This document shows positions 1 to 5,623 of a stretch of 5,698 nt of DNA, piece by piece; position 1 is the stretch's first letter; every line of letters begins with the position of its first letter. The translations under genes and the position numbers were made by a program. Location of the stretch: NCBI GenBank assembly GCA_902406135.1, contig CABPCX010000131.1, positions 1 through 5,698 of the forward strand. The letters run 5' to 3'. The DNA is from an uncultured Eubacteriales bacterium. GTDB lineage: Bacteria > Bacillota > Clostridia > Lachnospirales > Anaerotignaceae. Under the pieces are notes generated by a model. That model was given only the letters and a program-made list of their open reading frames with translations. It was not told the origin of the DNA and did no database searches.

Positions 1-89
1 GGTTTATATTTTTCATTGGGCATAAAAATCTGAACCGCCGTCTGTATGTCGTTCATTTTGTCGTGCCCTTCTAAATAAATGTATATCAT
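1..89 (-). CDS. hemZ: Probable HemZ (oxygen-independent coproporphyrinogen dehydrogenase-like radical SAM protein), N-terminus only
   Basis: Only the first 29 codons are inside the window, beginning MIYIYLEGHDKMNDIQ and reaching an IFMPNEKYK segment at the edge. The ATG at 89-87 follows a strong ribosome binding site, GAGGT at 100-96, with 6 bases between. None of the radical SAM core is present, so the call rests on two weaker points. First, the short N-terminal pattern (a beta strand, then a D-I/hydrophobic helix ending in F-x-P) resembles clostridial HemZ proteins as I remember them. Second, relA, dtd, often a metallo-beta-lactamase-fold gene, and hemZ form a common clostridial order. Here that middle gene is absent. 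HemZ relatives are radical SAM enzymes placed in haem or porphyrin metabolism. An unrelated protein cannot be excluded from 29 residues. Confidence 0.5.
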   Translation of the reverse strand, partial: MIYIYLEGHDKMNDIQTAVQIFMPNEKYK

Positions 90-100
90 AATCTTACCTC

Positions 101-129
101 AATAAAAAAGGAACAGGCTGCCCTGTCCC
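101..129 (-). terminator. Intrinsic terminator after dtd
   Basis: Read on the minus strand, GGGACAGG (129-122), loop GCAG and CCTGTTCC (117-110) form an 8-bp stem with one G-U pair. TTTTTT (109-104) follows at once. This is a textbook rho-independent terminator 15 bases past the dtd stop codon. It ends only a few bases before the ribosome binding site of the next gene, so the downstream gene must depend on read-through or on a promoter inside or before the hairpin. The plus-strand reading has ATTTTT after the same stem but no gene that would need it. Confidence 0.85.
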
Positions 130-143
130 ATTTTTCTCTAATA

Positions 144-593
144 TCAAAACAGTCTTTCACTGTCCAGAAGAATAGTTACCGGACCGTCATTTATAAGCTC
201 AACTTTCATATGAGTGCGGAAAACACCGCTCTCCACCTTAAGGGGAAGTTCTTTTGCCTTTTCAACAAGTCTAGTGAAAATCTTGTCTGCTTCCTCAGGC
301 GATGCCGCCGAAGCATAGCTGGGTCTTCTGCCCTTTCTTGCATCTCCGTAAAGGGTAAAGTTGGGAATAAGAAGTATTCCGCCTCCAACATCCTTTACCG
401 AAAGATTAAGTTTATCGTTTTCATCTTCGTATATTCTTAAATTCACCAGTTTTTCAAGCATATAGTCCATGACTTTTTCATCGTCAGTGGGAAGAAGTCC
501 CACCAGCGCCATAAGTCCGTTACCTATCTCGCCCCTTACAACGCCGTCAACGCTTACACTGGCTCTTTCCACCTTCTGTATTACCATTCGCAT
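144..593 (-). CDS. dtd: D-aminoacyl-tRNA deacylase
   Basis: Cytoplasmic Dtd hydrolyses the ester bond between D-amino acids (and mischarged glycine) and tRNA, keeping D-residues out of translation. The 149-residue length is normal for the family. Visible landmarks are the N-terminal MRMVIQKVERASVSVDG strand typical of Dtd, the FTLYGDARKGRRPSY segment (79-93), and NDGPVT (135-140) with the cross-subunit Gly-Pro pair (G137-P138) that gives chiral selectivity. Two spots differ from the usual motifs. The SQ of the SQxTL motif is P77-N78, and the usual FGAxM is F125-R-T-H-M129. Both lie in otherwise well-kept surroundings, so lineage variation is likelier than loss of function. The start is preceded by AGAGGT (607-602), 8 bases upstream and overlapping the relA stop. 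The 13-base gap to relA indicates co-transcription. Confidence 0.95.
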   Translation of the reverse strand: MRMVIQKVERASVSVDGVVRGEIGNGLMALVGLLPTDDEKVMDYMLEKLVNLRIYEDENDKLNLSVKDVGGGILLIPNFTLYGDARKGRRPSYASAASPEEADKIFTRLVEKAKELPLKVESGVFRTHMKVELINDGPVTILLDSERLF

Positions 594-606
594 AAAATTT
601 TACCTC

Positions 607-2859
607 TTATGAATTTACTCGCTCTATGTCCTCAACGCCCTTTACATTCTTAAGGTGTGTACATACCTTTTCAAGCTGTTCCTTGCTGGTTATTTCAAGG
701 ACAATATTTACTATTGAAAGCATATCCTTTGTAGTTCTGGCGTTAAAGGATTTTACGGGAAGATTTTCTTCCGAAAGCACCTTGCTCAAATCAAGGATTA
801 TATTGCTTCTGTCAATGCAGAGAAGTCTTATTTCAGCCTGGAATGAAAGTGAAGGTCCGCTTCCGTCCTTTCTTGATATCTCCCACTCGGCATCTATAAG
901 TCTGTGTCGGTCTTCTTCGGAAAGATTTATAATATTAGCGCAGTCAGTCCTGTGTATTGAAACGCCTCTTCCCCTTGTAACGAAACCGATTATTTCATCA
1001 CCGGGCACAGGGTTACAGCATCTTGAAAATCTTACGCTTACATCTCCGACACCCTTAACAACAACGCCGCTGTCATTTTTCCTGGAAGCCTTGGAATTAG
1101 CCCTTTCTTCCATTCTTCTGAGAACATCTTCGGCAGTCTGGTTTTTCTTCTGCTCCTTCTGATATTCCTCAATAAAACGGTTGATTACCTGGCCTTCCTT
1201 AACACCGCCATGGCCTACGGCAGCGCATAGGGCGTCCCAGTTTTTAAAGCCGAATTTATTTACGACTATTTCTATCCACTCAGGCTTTGCCAAATCGGAG
1301 AATGAATAGTTTTTCTTTTTGGCGTCAGCTATTATGAGCTCTTTTCCTTTGATTATATTTTCTTCTTTGAATTCCTTTTTGAACCACTGATTTATCTTTG
1401 TTCTTGCAGTGGAGCTCTTTACAAGGGACAGCCAGTCTCTGCTGGGACCCCTTGAATTCTGGGAAGTAAGTATCTCAACGATATCTCCGTTTTGTATCTT
1501 ATAATCAAATGTAACTATCTTATTGTTTACTCTGGCTCCTACCATCTTATTTCCTACGGCCGAATGTATGGAGTAGGCAAAGTCTATTGGTGTTGAGCCG
1601 TTTGGCAGAGGTATTACCTTTCCCTGAGGAGTAAAGGCATATACAGAGTCGTTGAATATATCCAGGTCAAGCTTAAGGGTGGTCATAAACTCTTTATTGT
1701 CTGACAAATCTCTCTGCCATTCCAGAATCTGTCTGAGCCATGCCATCTTTTCAGCTTCTTTGTCCTGAGATGTATCTCCGCTCTTGCCCTCTTTATATTT
1801 CCAATGGGCAGCGATACCGTATTCACTGGTACGGTGCATTTCCCATGTTCTTATCTGCACTTCAAAGGGCTCTCCTGTAGGGCCTATAAGTGTATTATGA
1901 AGTGACTGATACATATTGGGTTTGGGCATAGCGATATAGTCCTTGAAACGGCCTGGCATGGGCTTATACATATCATGAACTATACCAAGCACCGCATAGC
2001 AGTCCCTTACCGTATCAACGATTATTCTTACCGCAAACAAATCATATATCTGGTCAAGGGTCTTATTCTGGTTTACCATCTTTTTATATATACTGAAGAA
2101 ATGTTTGCTTCTTCCGTAAACCGTTCCCTTGATATTTGCTTCGCCTATTTTTTCTTTTATTTCCTCAACAATACGGTTAACATACTGTTCTCTTTCAGAC
2201 TTCTTTTTCTCTATCTTATTCTTTAAATCATAGTACGCATCAGGATTAAGATATTTAAAGCAGAGGTCTTCCATTTCCGTACGAATCTTTGATATACCAA
2301 GCCTGTGGGCAAGAGGCGCATATATATCGAGAGTTTCCTGAGCTTTTTCTCTCTGTTTAGCCTCTGTCATATAATTAAGAGTTCGCATATTGTGGAGTCT
2401 GTCGGCAAGTTTTATAAGTATTACTCTTATGTCCTTTGCCATGGCAAGAAACATCTTTCTGTAGTTCTCTGCCTGTATTTCCTCTTTTGTTGTATAAGAG
2501 AGTTTTCCGAGTTTTGTAACTCCGTCAACAAGTACGGCAACTTCTTCGCCAAACAGTTCCTTTATATCATCATAGGTATAGGGAGTATCCTCTATTGTGT
2601 CATGTAAAATGCCCGCAACAATAGACTCCATATCCAGTTCAAGTTCAGCAAGAATATATGCTACCTTAAGAGGATGGATTATATAAGGCTCTCCGGATTT
2701 ACGTTTTTGCTCTTTATGGGCTTCTCTGGCCAGATTGTAGGCCTTCTCAAGCATCGAAAAGTTATCCGTAGGGTGGTATTCTTTTATTTTTTCTACTAAT
2801 TGTTCATATAATTGATCTGGTGTTTCCACAGGTGTCAACTCCCCACTGACAGCGCTCAT
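607..2859 (-). CDS. relA: Bifunctional (p)ppGpp synthetase/hydrolase (long RelA/SpoT homologue)
   Basis: This is a full-length Rel enzyme that makes (p)ppGpp from ATP and GTP/GDP and also degrades it, setting the stringent response. Domains in order: an HD hydrolase with H62, the HDxxED motif H86-D87/E90-D91 and D153 in LADRLHN; a synthetase domain (about 240-360) with GRSKHFFSIYKK, YQSLH (317-321), EVQIRT (333-338) and HRTSEYGIAAHWKYKEG (342-358); a TGS domain (about 400-463); a conserved cysteine domain with C614-C615, H636 and C640; and a C-terminal ACT domain (about 670-750). RFKD at 304-307 is the RxKD signature of bifunctional enzymes, as opposed to ExDD of synthetase-only RelA. All hydrolase residues that I can check are present. 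At 750 residues it is close to family length. The ATG at 2859 has no good ribosome binding site. A GTG at 2829 (codon 11) has GGGGAG 9 bases upstream and may be the true start. The gene is first in its unit, with apt not adjacent as it is in many relatives. Confidence 0.97.
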   Translation of the reverse strand: MSAVSGELTPVETPDQLYEQLVEKIKEYHPTDNFSMLEKAYNLAREAHKEQKRKSGEPYIIHPLKVAYILAELELDMESIVAGILHDTIEDTPYTYDDIKELFGEEVAVLVDGVTKLGKLSYTTKEEIQAENYRKMFLAMAKDIRVILIKLADRLHNMRTLNYMTEAKQREKAQETLDIYAPLAHRLGISKIRTEMEDLCFKYLNPDAYYDLKNKIEKKKSEREQYVNRIVEEIKEKIGEANIKGTVYGRSKHFFSIYKKMVNQNKTLDQIYDLFAVRIIVDTVRDCYAVLGIVHDMYKPMPGRFKDYIAMPKPNMYQSLHNTLIGPTGEPFEVQIRTWEMHRTSEYGIAAHWKYKEGKSGDTSQDKEAEKMAWLRQILEWQRDLSDNKEFMTTLKLDLDIFNDSVYAFTPQGKVIPLPNGSTPIDFAYSIHSAVGNKMVGARVNNKIVTFDYKIQNGDIVEILTSQNSRGPSRDWLSLVKSSTARTKINQWFKKEFKEENIIKGKELIIADAKKKNYSFSDLAKPEWIEIVVNKFGFKNWDALCAAVGHGGVKEGQVINRFIEEYQKEQKKNQTAEDVLRRMEERANSKASRKNDSGVVVKGVGDVSVRFSRCCNPVPGDEIIGFVTRGRGVSIHRTDCANIINLSEEDRHRLIDAEWEISRKDGSGPSLSFQAEIRLLCIDRSNIILDLSKVLSEENLPVKSFNARTTKDMLSIVNIVLEITSKEQLEKVCTHLKNVKGVEDIERVNS
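2839..2844 (-). promoter_or_regulatory. Ribosome binding site favouring a GTG start for relA
   Basis: GGGGAG on the minus strand is followed by 9 bases and then GTG at 2829-2827. From there the protein reads (M)ETPDQLYEQLVEKIKEYHP, which is where Rel proteins of this group usually begin. The upstream ATG (2859) is preceded by an AT-rich stretch with no purine-rich complement to 16S rRNA. If GTG is used, relA encodes 740 residues. This is a start-site inference, not proof. Confidence 0.5.
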
Positions 2860-2897
2860 TATCTATGTAAAAAATCAAACACTGCTCCATATTAAAT

Positions 2898-2915
2898 ATG
2901 TATTAAGATGTATTA
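2898..2915. repeat. Tandem ATGTATTA repeat over the relA -10 and start point
   Basis: ATGTATTA occurs at 2898-2905 and again at 2908-2915, a 10-base period that puts both copies on the same face of the helix. The second copy overlaps the -10 element of the relA promoter and the first covers the predicted transcription start. This is a plausible operator position, but the DNA is very AT-rich and chance is a fair alternative. Confidence 0.35.
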
Positions 2916-2939
2916 TATATTTTTTTTGATATTTTTCAA
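2912..2939 (-). promoter_or_regulatory. Sigma-A-type promoter for relA-dtd
   Basis: On the minus strand, TTGAAA (2939-2934) and a perfect TATAAT (2917-2912) are separated by 16 bases that include a run of eight A. The expected start of transcription is near 2905, giving an untranslated leader of about 45 bases before the ATG at 2859, or about 75 before the alternative GTG. The -35 has one mismatch to consensus and the spacer is one base short of optimal. Confidence 0.7.
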
Positions 2940-2965
2940 GTATACAGCCAAAAATATTGATATTT
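2926..2965. repeat. Direct repeat TTGATATTT and a 6-2-6 inverted repeat between the divergent promoters
   Basis: TTGATATTT is present at 2926-2934 and 2957-2965, with starts 31 bases apart (about three helical turns). The first copy lies in the spacer and -35 of the relA promoter. The second is the right part of an inverted repeat, AAATAT-TG-ATATTT (2952-2965), just before a candidate rightward -35. The layout could serve a protein controlling both promoters, but low sequence complexity weakens the case. Confidence 0.3.
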
Positions 2966-2966
2966 A

Positions 2967-2995
2967 CCGACAAATTAGTTTACAGAACTTATAAT
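2967..2995 (+). promoter_or_regulatory. Candidate distal promoter for the rightward operon
   Basis: CCGACA (2967-2972) and a perfect TATAAT (2990-2995) are 17 bases apart. The -35 matches TTGACA at four of six bases. Transcription would start near 3002, leaving a leader of about 108 bases before the first gene. It is weaker evidence than the extended -10 closer to the gene. Confidence 0.4.
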
Positions 2996-3046
2996 TATAG
3001 TCTATTAACCATTAATATTTTTGTAATTTTTAAAATCTGTCTTTTA

Positions 3047-3055
3047 TGTTATAAT
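3047..3055 (+). promoter_or_regulatory. Extended -10 promoter for the rightward operon
   Basis: TGTTATAAT is an exact TGnTATAAT extended -10 element. No good -35 lies at the right distance (TTTTTA at 3027-3032 with a 17-base spacer is the best), which extended -10 promoters can tolerate. Transcription would start near 3062, about 48 bases before the ATG at 3110. Confidence 0.55.
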
Positions 3056-3076
3056 TTATATTAGTAATTATATCCG

Positions 3077-3097
3077 CTGTTTATAAGCGCTAAACGG
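3077..3097 (+). promoter_or_regulatory. Leader hairpin partly covering the ribosome binding site of the first gene
   Basis: CTGTTTA (3077-3083) can pair with TAAACGG (3091-3097) around a 7-base loop, giving a 7-bp stem with one G-U pair. Its right arm includes the first two bases of GGAGA (3096-3100), the ribosome binding site for the ATG at 3110. The stem is AT-rich and of modest strength, so any effect on translation is a guess. Confidence 0.3.
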
Positions 3098-3109
3098 AGA
3101 AATTGAGCT

Positions 3110-3838
3110 ATGAAAATACAGAAACTTCTCAGCTATACAAGACAGGCTGTAAACGACTACAACATGATAGAAGAAGGCGACAAAATAGCCATTGGCATCT
3201 CAGGAGGCAAAGACAGTATATGTCTGCTTACCGCCCTGGCCCATATGCGCCGTTTTTTCCCTGTATCATATGACATTGAAGCCATTACGGTGTCATTGGG
3301 CTTTGAAGGCTGTGACTACAGCCAGATTGCGGAATACTGTAAAAGTTTAGGTGTCAGATATACGGTTGTCGATACTGCCATAGGCGAAATAATATTCAAC
3401 CAGAGAAAAGAGGATAACCCATGCTCATTATGCGCAAAAATGAGAAAGGGCGCCCTGAATAATGCCGCCGAGGAACTGGGATGCAATAAAGTTGCCCTTG
3501 GACATAACAAAGACGATGTTATCGAAACTTTTATTATGTCCCTTATATATGAAGGAAGGATAAGCTGTTTTTCTCCCGTAAGCTTTCTTGAAAGAAAGAA
3601 GCTTTATTCCATTAGGCCCCTTATTTATGTTTCCGAATATGAAACAAGGAGTTTTGTAAAAAATCTTGGCATAAGCCCCGTAAAAAACCCCTGCCCTGCC
3701 GACGGAAACACTAAACGCCAGGAAATAAAAGAGCTTGTAAGCACACTTTCTAAAACCTATCCGACCCTTAACGGAAATATTTTTGGAGCCGTAACAAGGG
3801 GTCTTCCTGACTGGAAAAGAGGTGTAAACAATGGCTGA
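3110..3838 (+). CDS. TtcA-like PP-loop ATPase (tRNA 2-thiocytidine synthetase family)
   Basis: This is a cytoplasmic N-type ATP pyrophosphatase, 242 residues long. It carries the PP-loop SGGKDS (31-36) after a hydrophobic strand (IAIGI), and GHNKDD (131-136), the second conserved block of the TtcA/TilS superfamily. Cysteines C105 and C108 (NPCSLC) plus C195 (NPCPADG) match the spacing of the C-x-x-C and later single Cys that hold a [4Fe-4S] cluster in TtcA, which adenylates C32 of certain tRNAs before sulfur insertion. It is shorter than E. coli TtcA (about 311), mainly from trimmed ends. Whether it thiolates C32 or another site in this organism is not shown, so I give no symbol. GGAGA lies 9 bases before the ATG. 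Its last 8 bases overlap the recombinase start, which suggests translational coupling. Confidence 0.85.
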   Translation: MKIQKLLSYTRQAVNDYNMIEEGDKIAIGISGGKDSICLLTALAHMRRFFPVSYDIEAITVSLGFEGCDYSQIAEYCKSLGVRYTVVDTAIGEIIFNQRKEDNPCSLCAKMRKGALNNAAEELGCNKVALGHNKDDVIETFIMSLIYEGRISCFSPVSFLERKKLYSIRPLIYVSEYETRSFVKNLGISPVKNPCPADGNTKRQEIKELVSTLSKTYPTLNGNIFGAVTRGLPDWKRGVNNG

Positions 3839-4916
3839 TACTCAACCTAAGAGCTACGCCGATGAAGAAAGAATCAAAAACACCGTGCATCTTAAAGGAC
3901 TTCTGGAACAGCTGCCCTCTTTCTGCTATACCTATTTTCGAGGAATAGCCCAGACAACTTCAGTAAAAACAAGGATGGGCTATGCCTATGACCTTAAAAT
4001 ATTTTTCGGTTTTTTATGTGAGTGCCATCCTCATTTCAAAGGAACAAAATTTGAAGATATCCGCCCTGAGGACCTGGAATATGTCAGACCCATGGATATA
4101 GAAGAATTTCTTGACTATGTATCAATATATTCGCCCTATGATGATGAAAGTGGTAAAACAGACGAAAATACAACCATACTCAACAGTGAGTCTGCGAAAT
4201 CCAGAAAGCTGGCCGCTGTCAGAGGTATGTATAAATATTATCTGCGAAAGGGGTATATAAACTCAGACCCTGCCTCCCTTGTAGAGACACCGAAAATCCA
4301 TGATAAAACTATCATACGACTTGAATCAAATGAAGTTGCCGACCTTTTGGACGAGGTTGAAACCGGTGAAAATCTTACAAAACGGCAGCAGAAATTCCAT
4401 GAAAAAACTAAAGTAAGGGACTTGGCCATCATATCCACATTAGTCGGTACCGGAATACGAGTATCCGAATGTGTAGGACTTAATATAGATGACATAGATT
4501 TTGAAAGCTATTCCTTCATAGTAACAAGGAAAGGCGGAAAGCAGGCTCAGATATATTTTGGTGACGAAGTAGCCGAAGCCCTTGCCGATTATATGAGATA
4601 CAGAAAAGACCATCCGCCGGCAGATGAAAACGACAAGGCTCTTTTTCTTTCAAGCCATGGAAAGCGTATATCTGTAAGGCAGGTACAGCTTATGGTGAAA
4701 AAGTATTCTCAAGGTGTAATAAAGCTTAAAAAAATAACCCCCCATAAACTGAGAAGCACCTTTGGCACTAATCTTTATCTTGAAACAGGCGATATATATC
4801 TTGTGGCCGACGTCCTTGGCCATGCAGATGTCAATACCACAAAGAAACACTATACTGATACTGAAATCTATCTTAAACGAAAGGCCGCAAGAAAAATACA
4901 TCTCAGAAAGGACTGA
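3831..4916 (+). CDS. Tyrosine recombinase, XerS-like
   Basis: This 361-residue tyrosine recombinase cuts and rejoins DNA through a covalent 3'-phosphotyrosine. The N-terminal core-binding domain spans about 25-150 and the catalytic domain about 165-350. All catalytic residues are present: R210 (GTGIRVSE), a lysine in the TRKGGK turn (K234 or K237), H305 and R308 (HKLR), H331 (LGHAD) and Y341 (KKHYTDT). XerC/XerD are about 300 residues. The extra length, the long segment between 172 and 195 before VRDLAII, the VTRKGGK turn and the TPHKLR block resemble streptococcal/lactococcal XerS (about 356 residues), which works alone on difSL for chromosome dimer resolution. That comparison is from memory. 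GAGGTG (3819-3824) sits 6 bases before the ATG, inside the upstream gene. Codon use resembles its neighbours, so recent transfer is not suggested. An integron- or phage-type integrase role is less likely. Confidence 0.9.
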   Translation: MADTQPKSYADEERIKNTVHLKGLLEQLPSFCYTYFRGIAQTTSVKTRMGYAYDLKIFFGFLCECHPHFKGTKFEDIRPEDLEYVRPMDIEEFLDYVSIYSPYDDESGKTDENTTILNSESAKSRKLAAVRGMYKYYLRKGYINSDPASLVETPKIHDKTIIRLESNEVADLLDEVETGENLTKRQQKFHEKTKVRDLAIISTLVGTGIRVSECVGLNIDDIDFESYSFIVTRKGGKQAQIYFGDEVAEALADYMRYRKDHPPADENDKALFLSSHGKRISVRQVQLMVKKYSQGVIKLKKITPHKLRSTFGTNLYLETGDIYLVADVLGHADVNTTKKHYTDTEIYLKRKAARKIHLRKD

Positions 4917-4920
4917 TATT

Positions 4921-5550
4921 ATGCCAGACATTAACCCCGAATATATATCAAAATATTTAAGCGCCCATACTCCCGGGCCCGAAGGCGTATTCCGCCACAG
5001 TTCGGTTCTGATACCCATTTTTGAAACCGAGAGGGGCTATGAGCTTCTTTTCTGCAAAAGGTCCATGACTTTAAGGCGCCAGCCAGGAGACGTATGTTTC
5101 CCCGGAGGAAGCCGTGAAGGTGATGAATCTGCCATAGAAACAGCCTTAAGAGAAACCTGCGAAGAAATAGGCATTGAAAAGAAAAATATTGAAATACTTG
5201 GCCAGACTGACTATGTCATAACGACTTACGGTTCAATAATAACTCCCTTTGCCGGACTTATAAAAGGCGTGTCTCCGGACAGATTAAAAATAAATCCCGA
5301 CGAGGTGGAAGAAACATTTCTTGTTCCCCTCAAATTCTTTATGAACAGGGAGCCGGAAGTGCATTATGTGAATATACATTTTGATATTCCCGACGACTTC
5401 CCCTTTGAGCACATTGTAGGAGGAAGAAACTATGGCTGGAGCAAAGGACGACAGCCGGAGCTTTTCTATTTTTACCGCCATCAGGTAATATGGGGATTTA
5501 CGGCCAGAGTAGTTAAAAATCTCTGTTCCATACTTAAAGGAGAAATATAA
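4921..5550 (+). CDS. Nudix hydrolase of the CoA pyrophosphatase (NudL/UPF0035) type
   Basis: This 209-residue hydrolase splits nucleoside diphosphates linked to another moiety; relatives cut coenzyme A and acyl-CoA into phosphopantetheine (or its acyl form) and 3',5'-ADP. The Nudix box is complete at 63-85: G63, E69, R77-E78 and E81-E82 with G84. Just before it, CKRSMTLRRQPGDVCFPGG (45-63) matches the extra signature (RS-x3-R-x3-G-x-V-x-FPGG) that marks the CoA pyrophosphatase subgroup. The C-terminal IWGFTARVVKNL also fits that group. Substrate is inferred from these motifs only. The ATG at 4921 has AGAAAGGA (4905-4912) 8 bases upstream, overlapping the end of the recombinase, and is 4 bases past that stop. 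A longer reading frame from 4762 exists but would overlap the recombinase by over 150 bases and has no family support. Confidence 0.9.
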   Translation: MPDINPEYISKYLSAHTPGPEGVFRHSSVLIPIFETERGYELLFCKRSMTLRRQPGDVCFPGGSREGDESAIETALRETCEEIGIEKKNIEILGQTDYVITTYGSIITPFAGLIKGVSPDRLKINPDEVEETFLVPLKFFMNREPEVHYVNIHFDIPDDFPFEHIVGGRNYGWSKGRQPELFYFYRHQVIWGFTARVVKNLCSILKGEI

Positions 5551-5583
5551 AAACAGCCCGGATATTATATCCGGGTTTATGTT
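5551..5583. terminator. Bidirectional intrinsic terminator between convergent genes
   Basis: CCCGGATAT (5557-5565), T, ATATCCGGG (5567-5575) is a perfect 9-bp inverted repeat with a one-base centre, so the real loop opens to a few bases. It begins 6 bases after the Nudix stop. Rightward the T-rich tail is TTTATGTTTCTT, which is only fair. Leftward the tail is CTGTTTTTATATTT, with five T in a row, which serves the gene entering from the right edge. Confidence 0.8.
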
Positions 5584-5623
5584 TCTTATGTACTAAGTTT
5601 TTAGCGTCCTTTAAAACAAATCA

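Noticed and set aside
626..1162. 178-codon plus-strand open frame
   Set aside because: It is antisense to the cysteine and ACT domains of relA, serine/leucine-rich like a shadow frame, and has no domain that I recognise.
1975..2607. Two plus-strand open frames with hydrophobic, membrane-like translations
   Set aside because: They are antisense to the relA synthetase and hydrolase domains; the apparent hydrophobicity comes from reading lysine/glutamate codons on the opposite strand.
2833..2838. TTGACA on the minus strand at the start of relA as a -35 box
   Set aside because: The nearest TATATG-like -10 is about 21 bases away, and transcription would start inside the coding region.
2994..2999. 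TATAAT on the minus strand as a second relA promoter
   Set aside because: No acceptable -35 lies 16-18 bases upstream; the match is expected in such AT-rich DNA.
2860..3109. A dif-like recombination site in the divergent spacer
   Set aside because: I found no inverted repeat of about 11 bp arms around a 6-8 bp centre resembling dif or difSL; the only shared string is a short TATAATTT, which is better read as a promoter element.
3831..4916. The recombinase as integrase of a mobile element
   Set aside because: No attachment repeats, tRNA target, excisionase or phage genes are visible, the gene overlaps a tRNA-modification gene, and its codon use resembles the neighbours.
4762..4920. N-terminal extension of the Nudix hydrolase to an upstream ATG
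   Set aside because: It would lie within the recombinase catalytic region (HKLR to the C-terminus) in another frame, has no family similarity, and the ATG at 4921 has its own good ribosome binding site.
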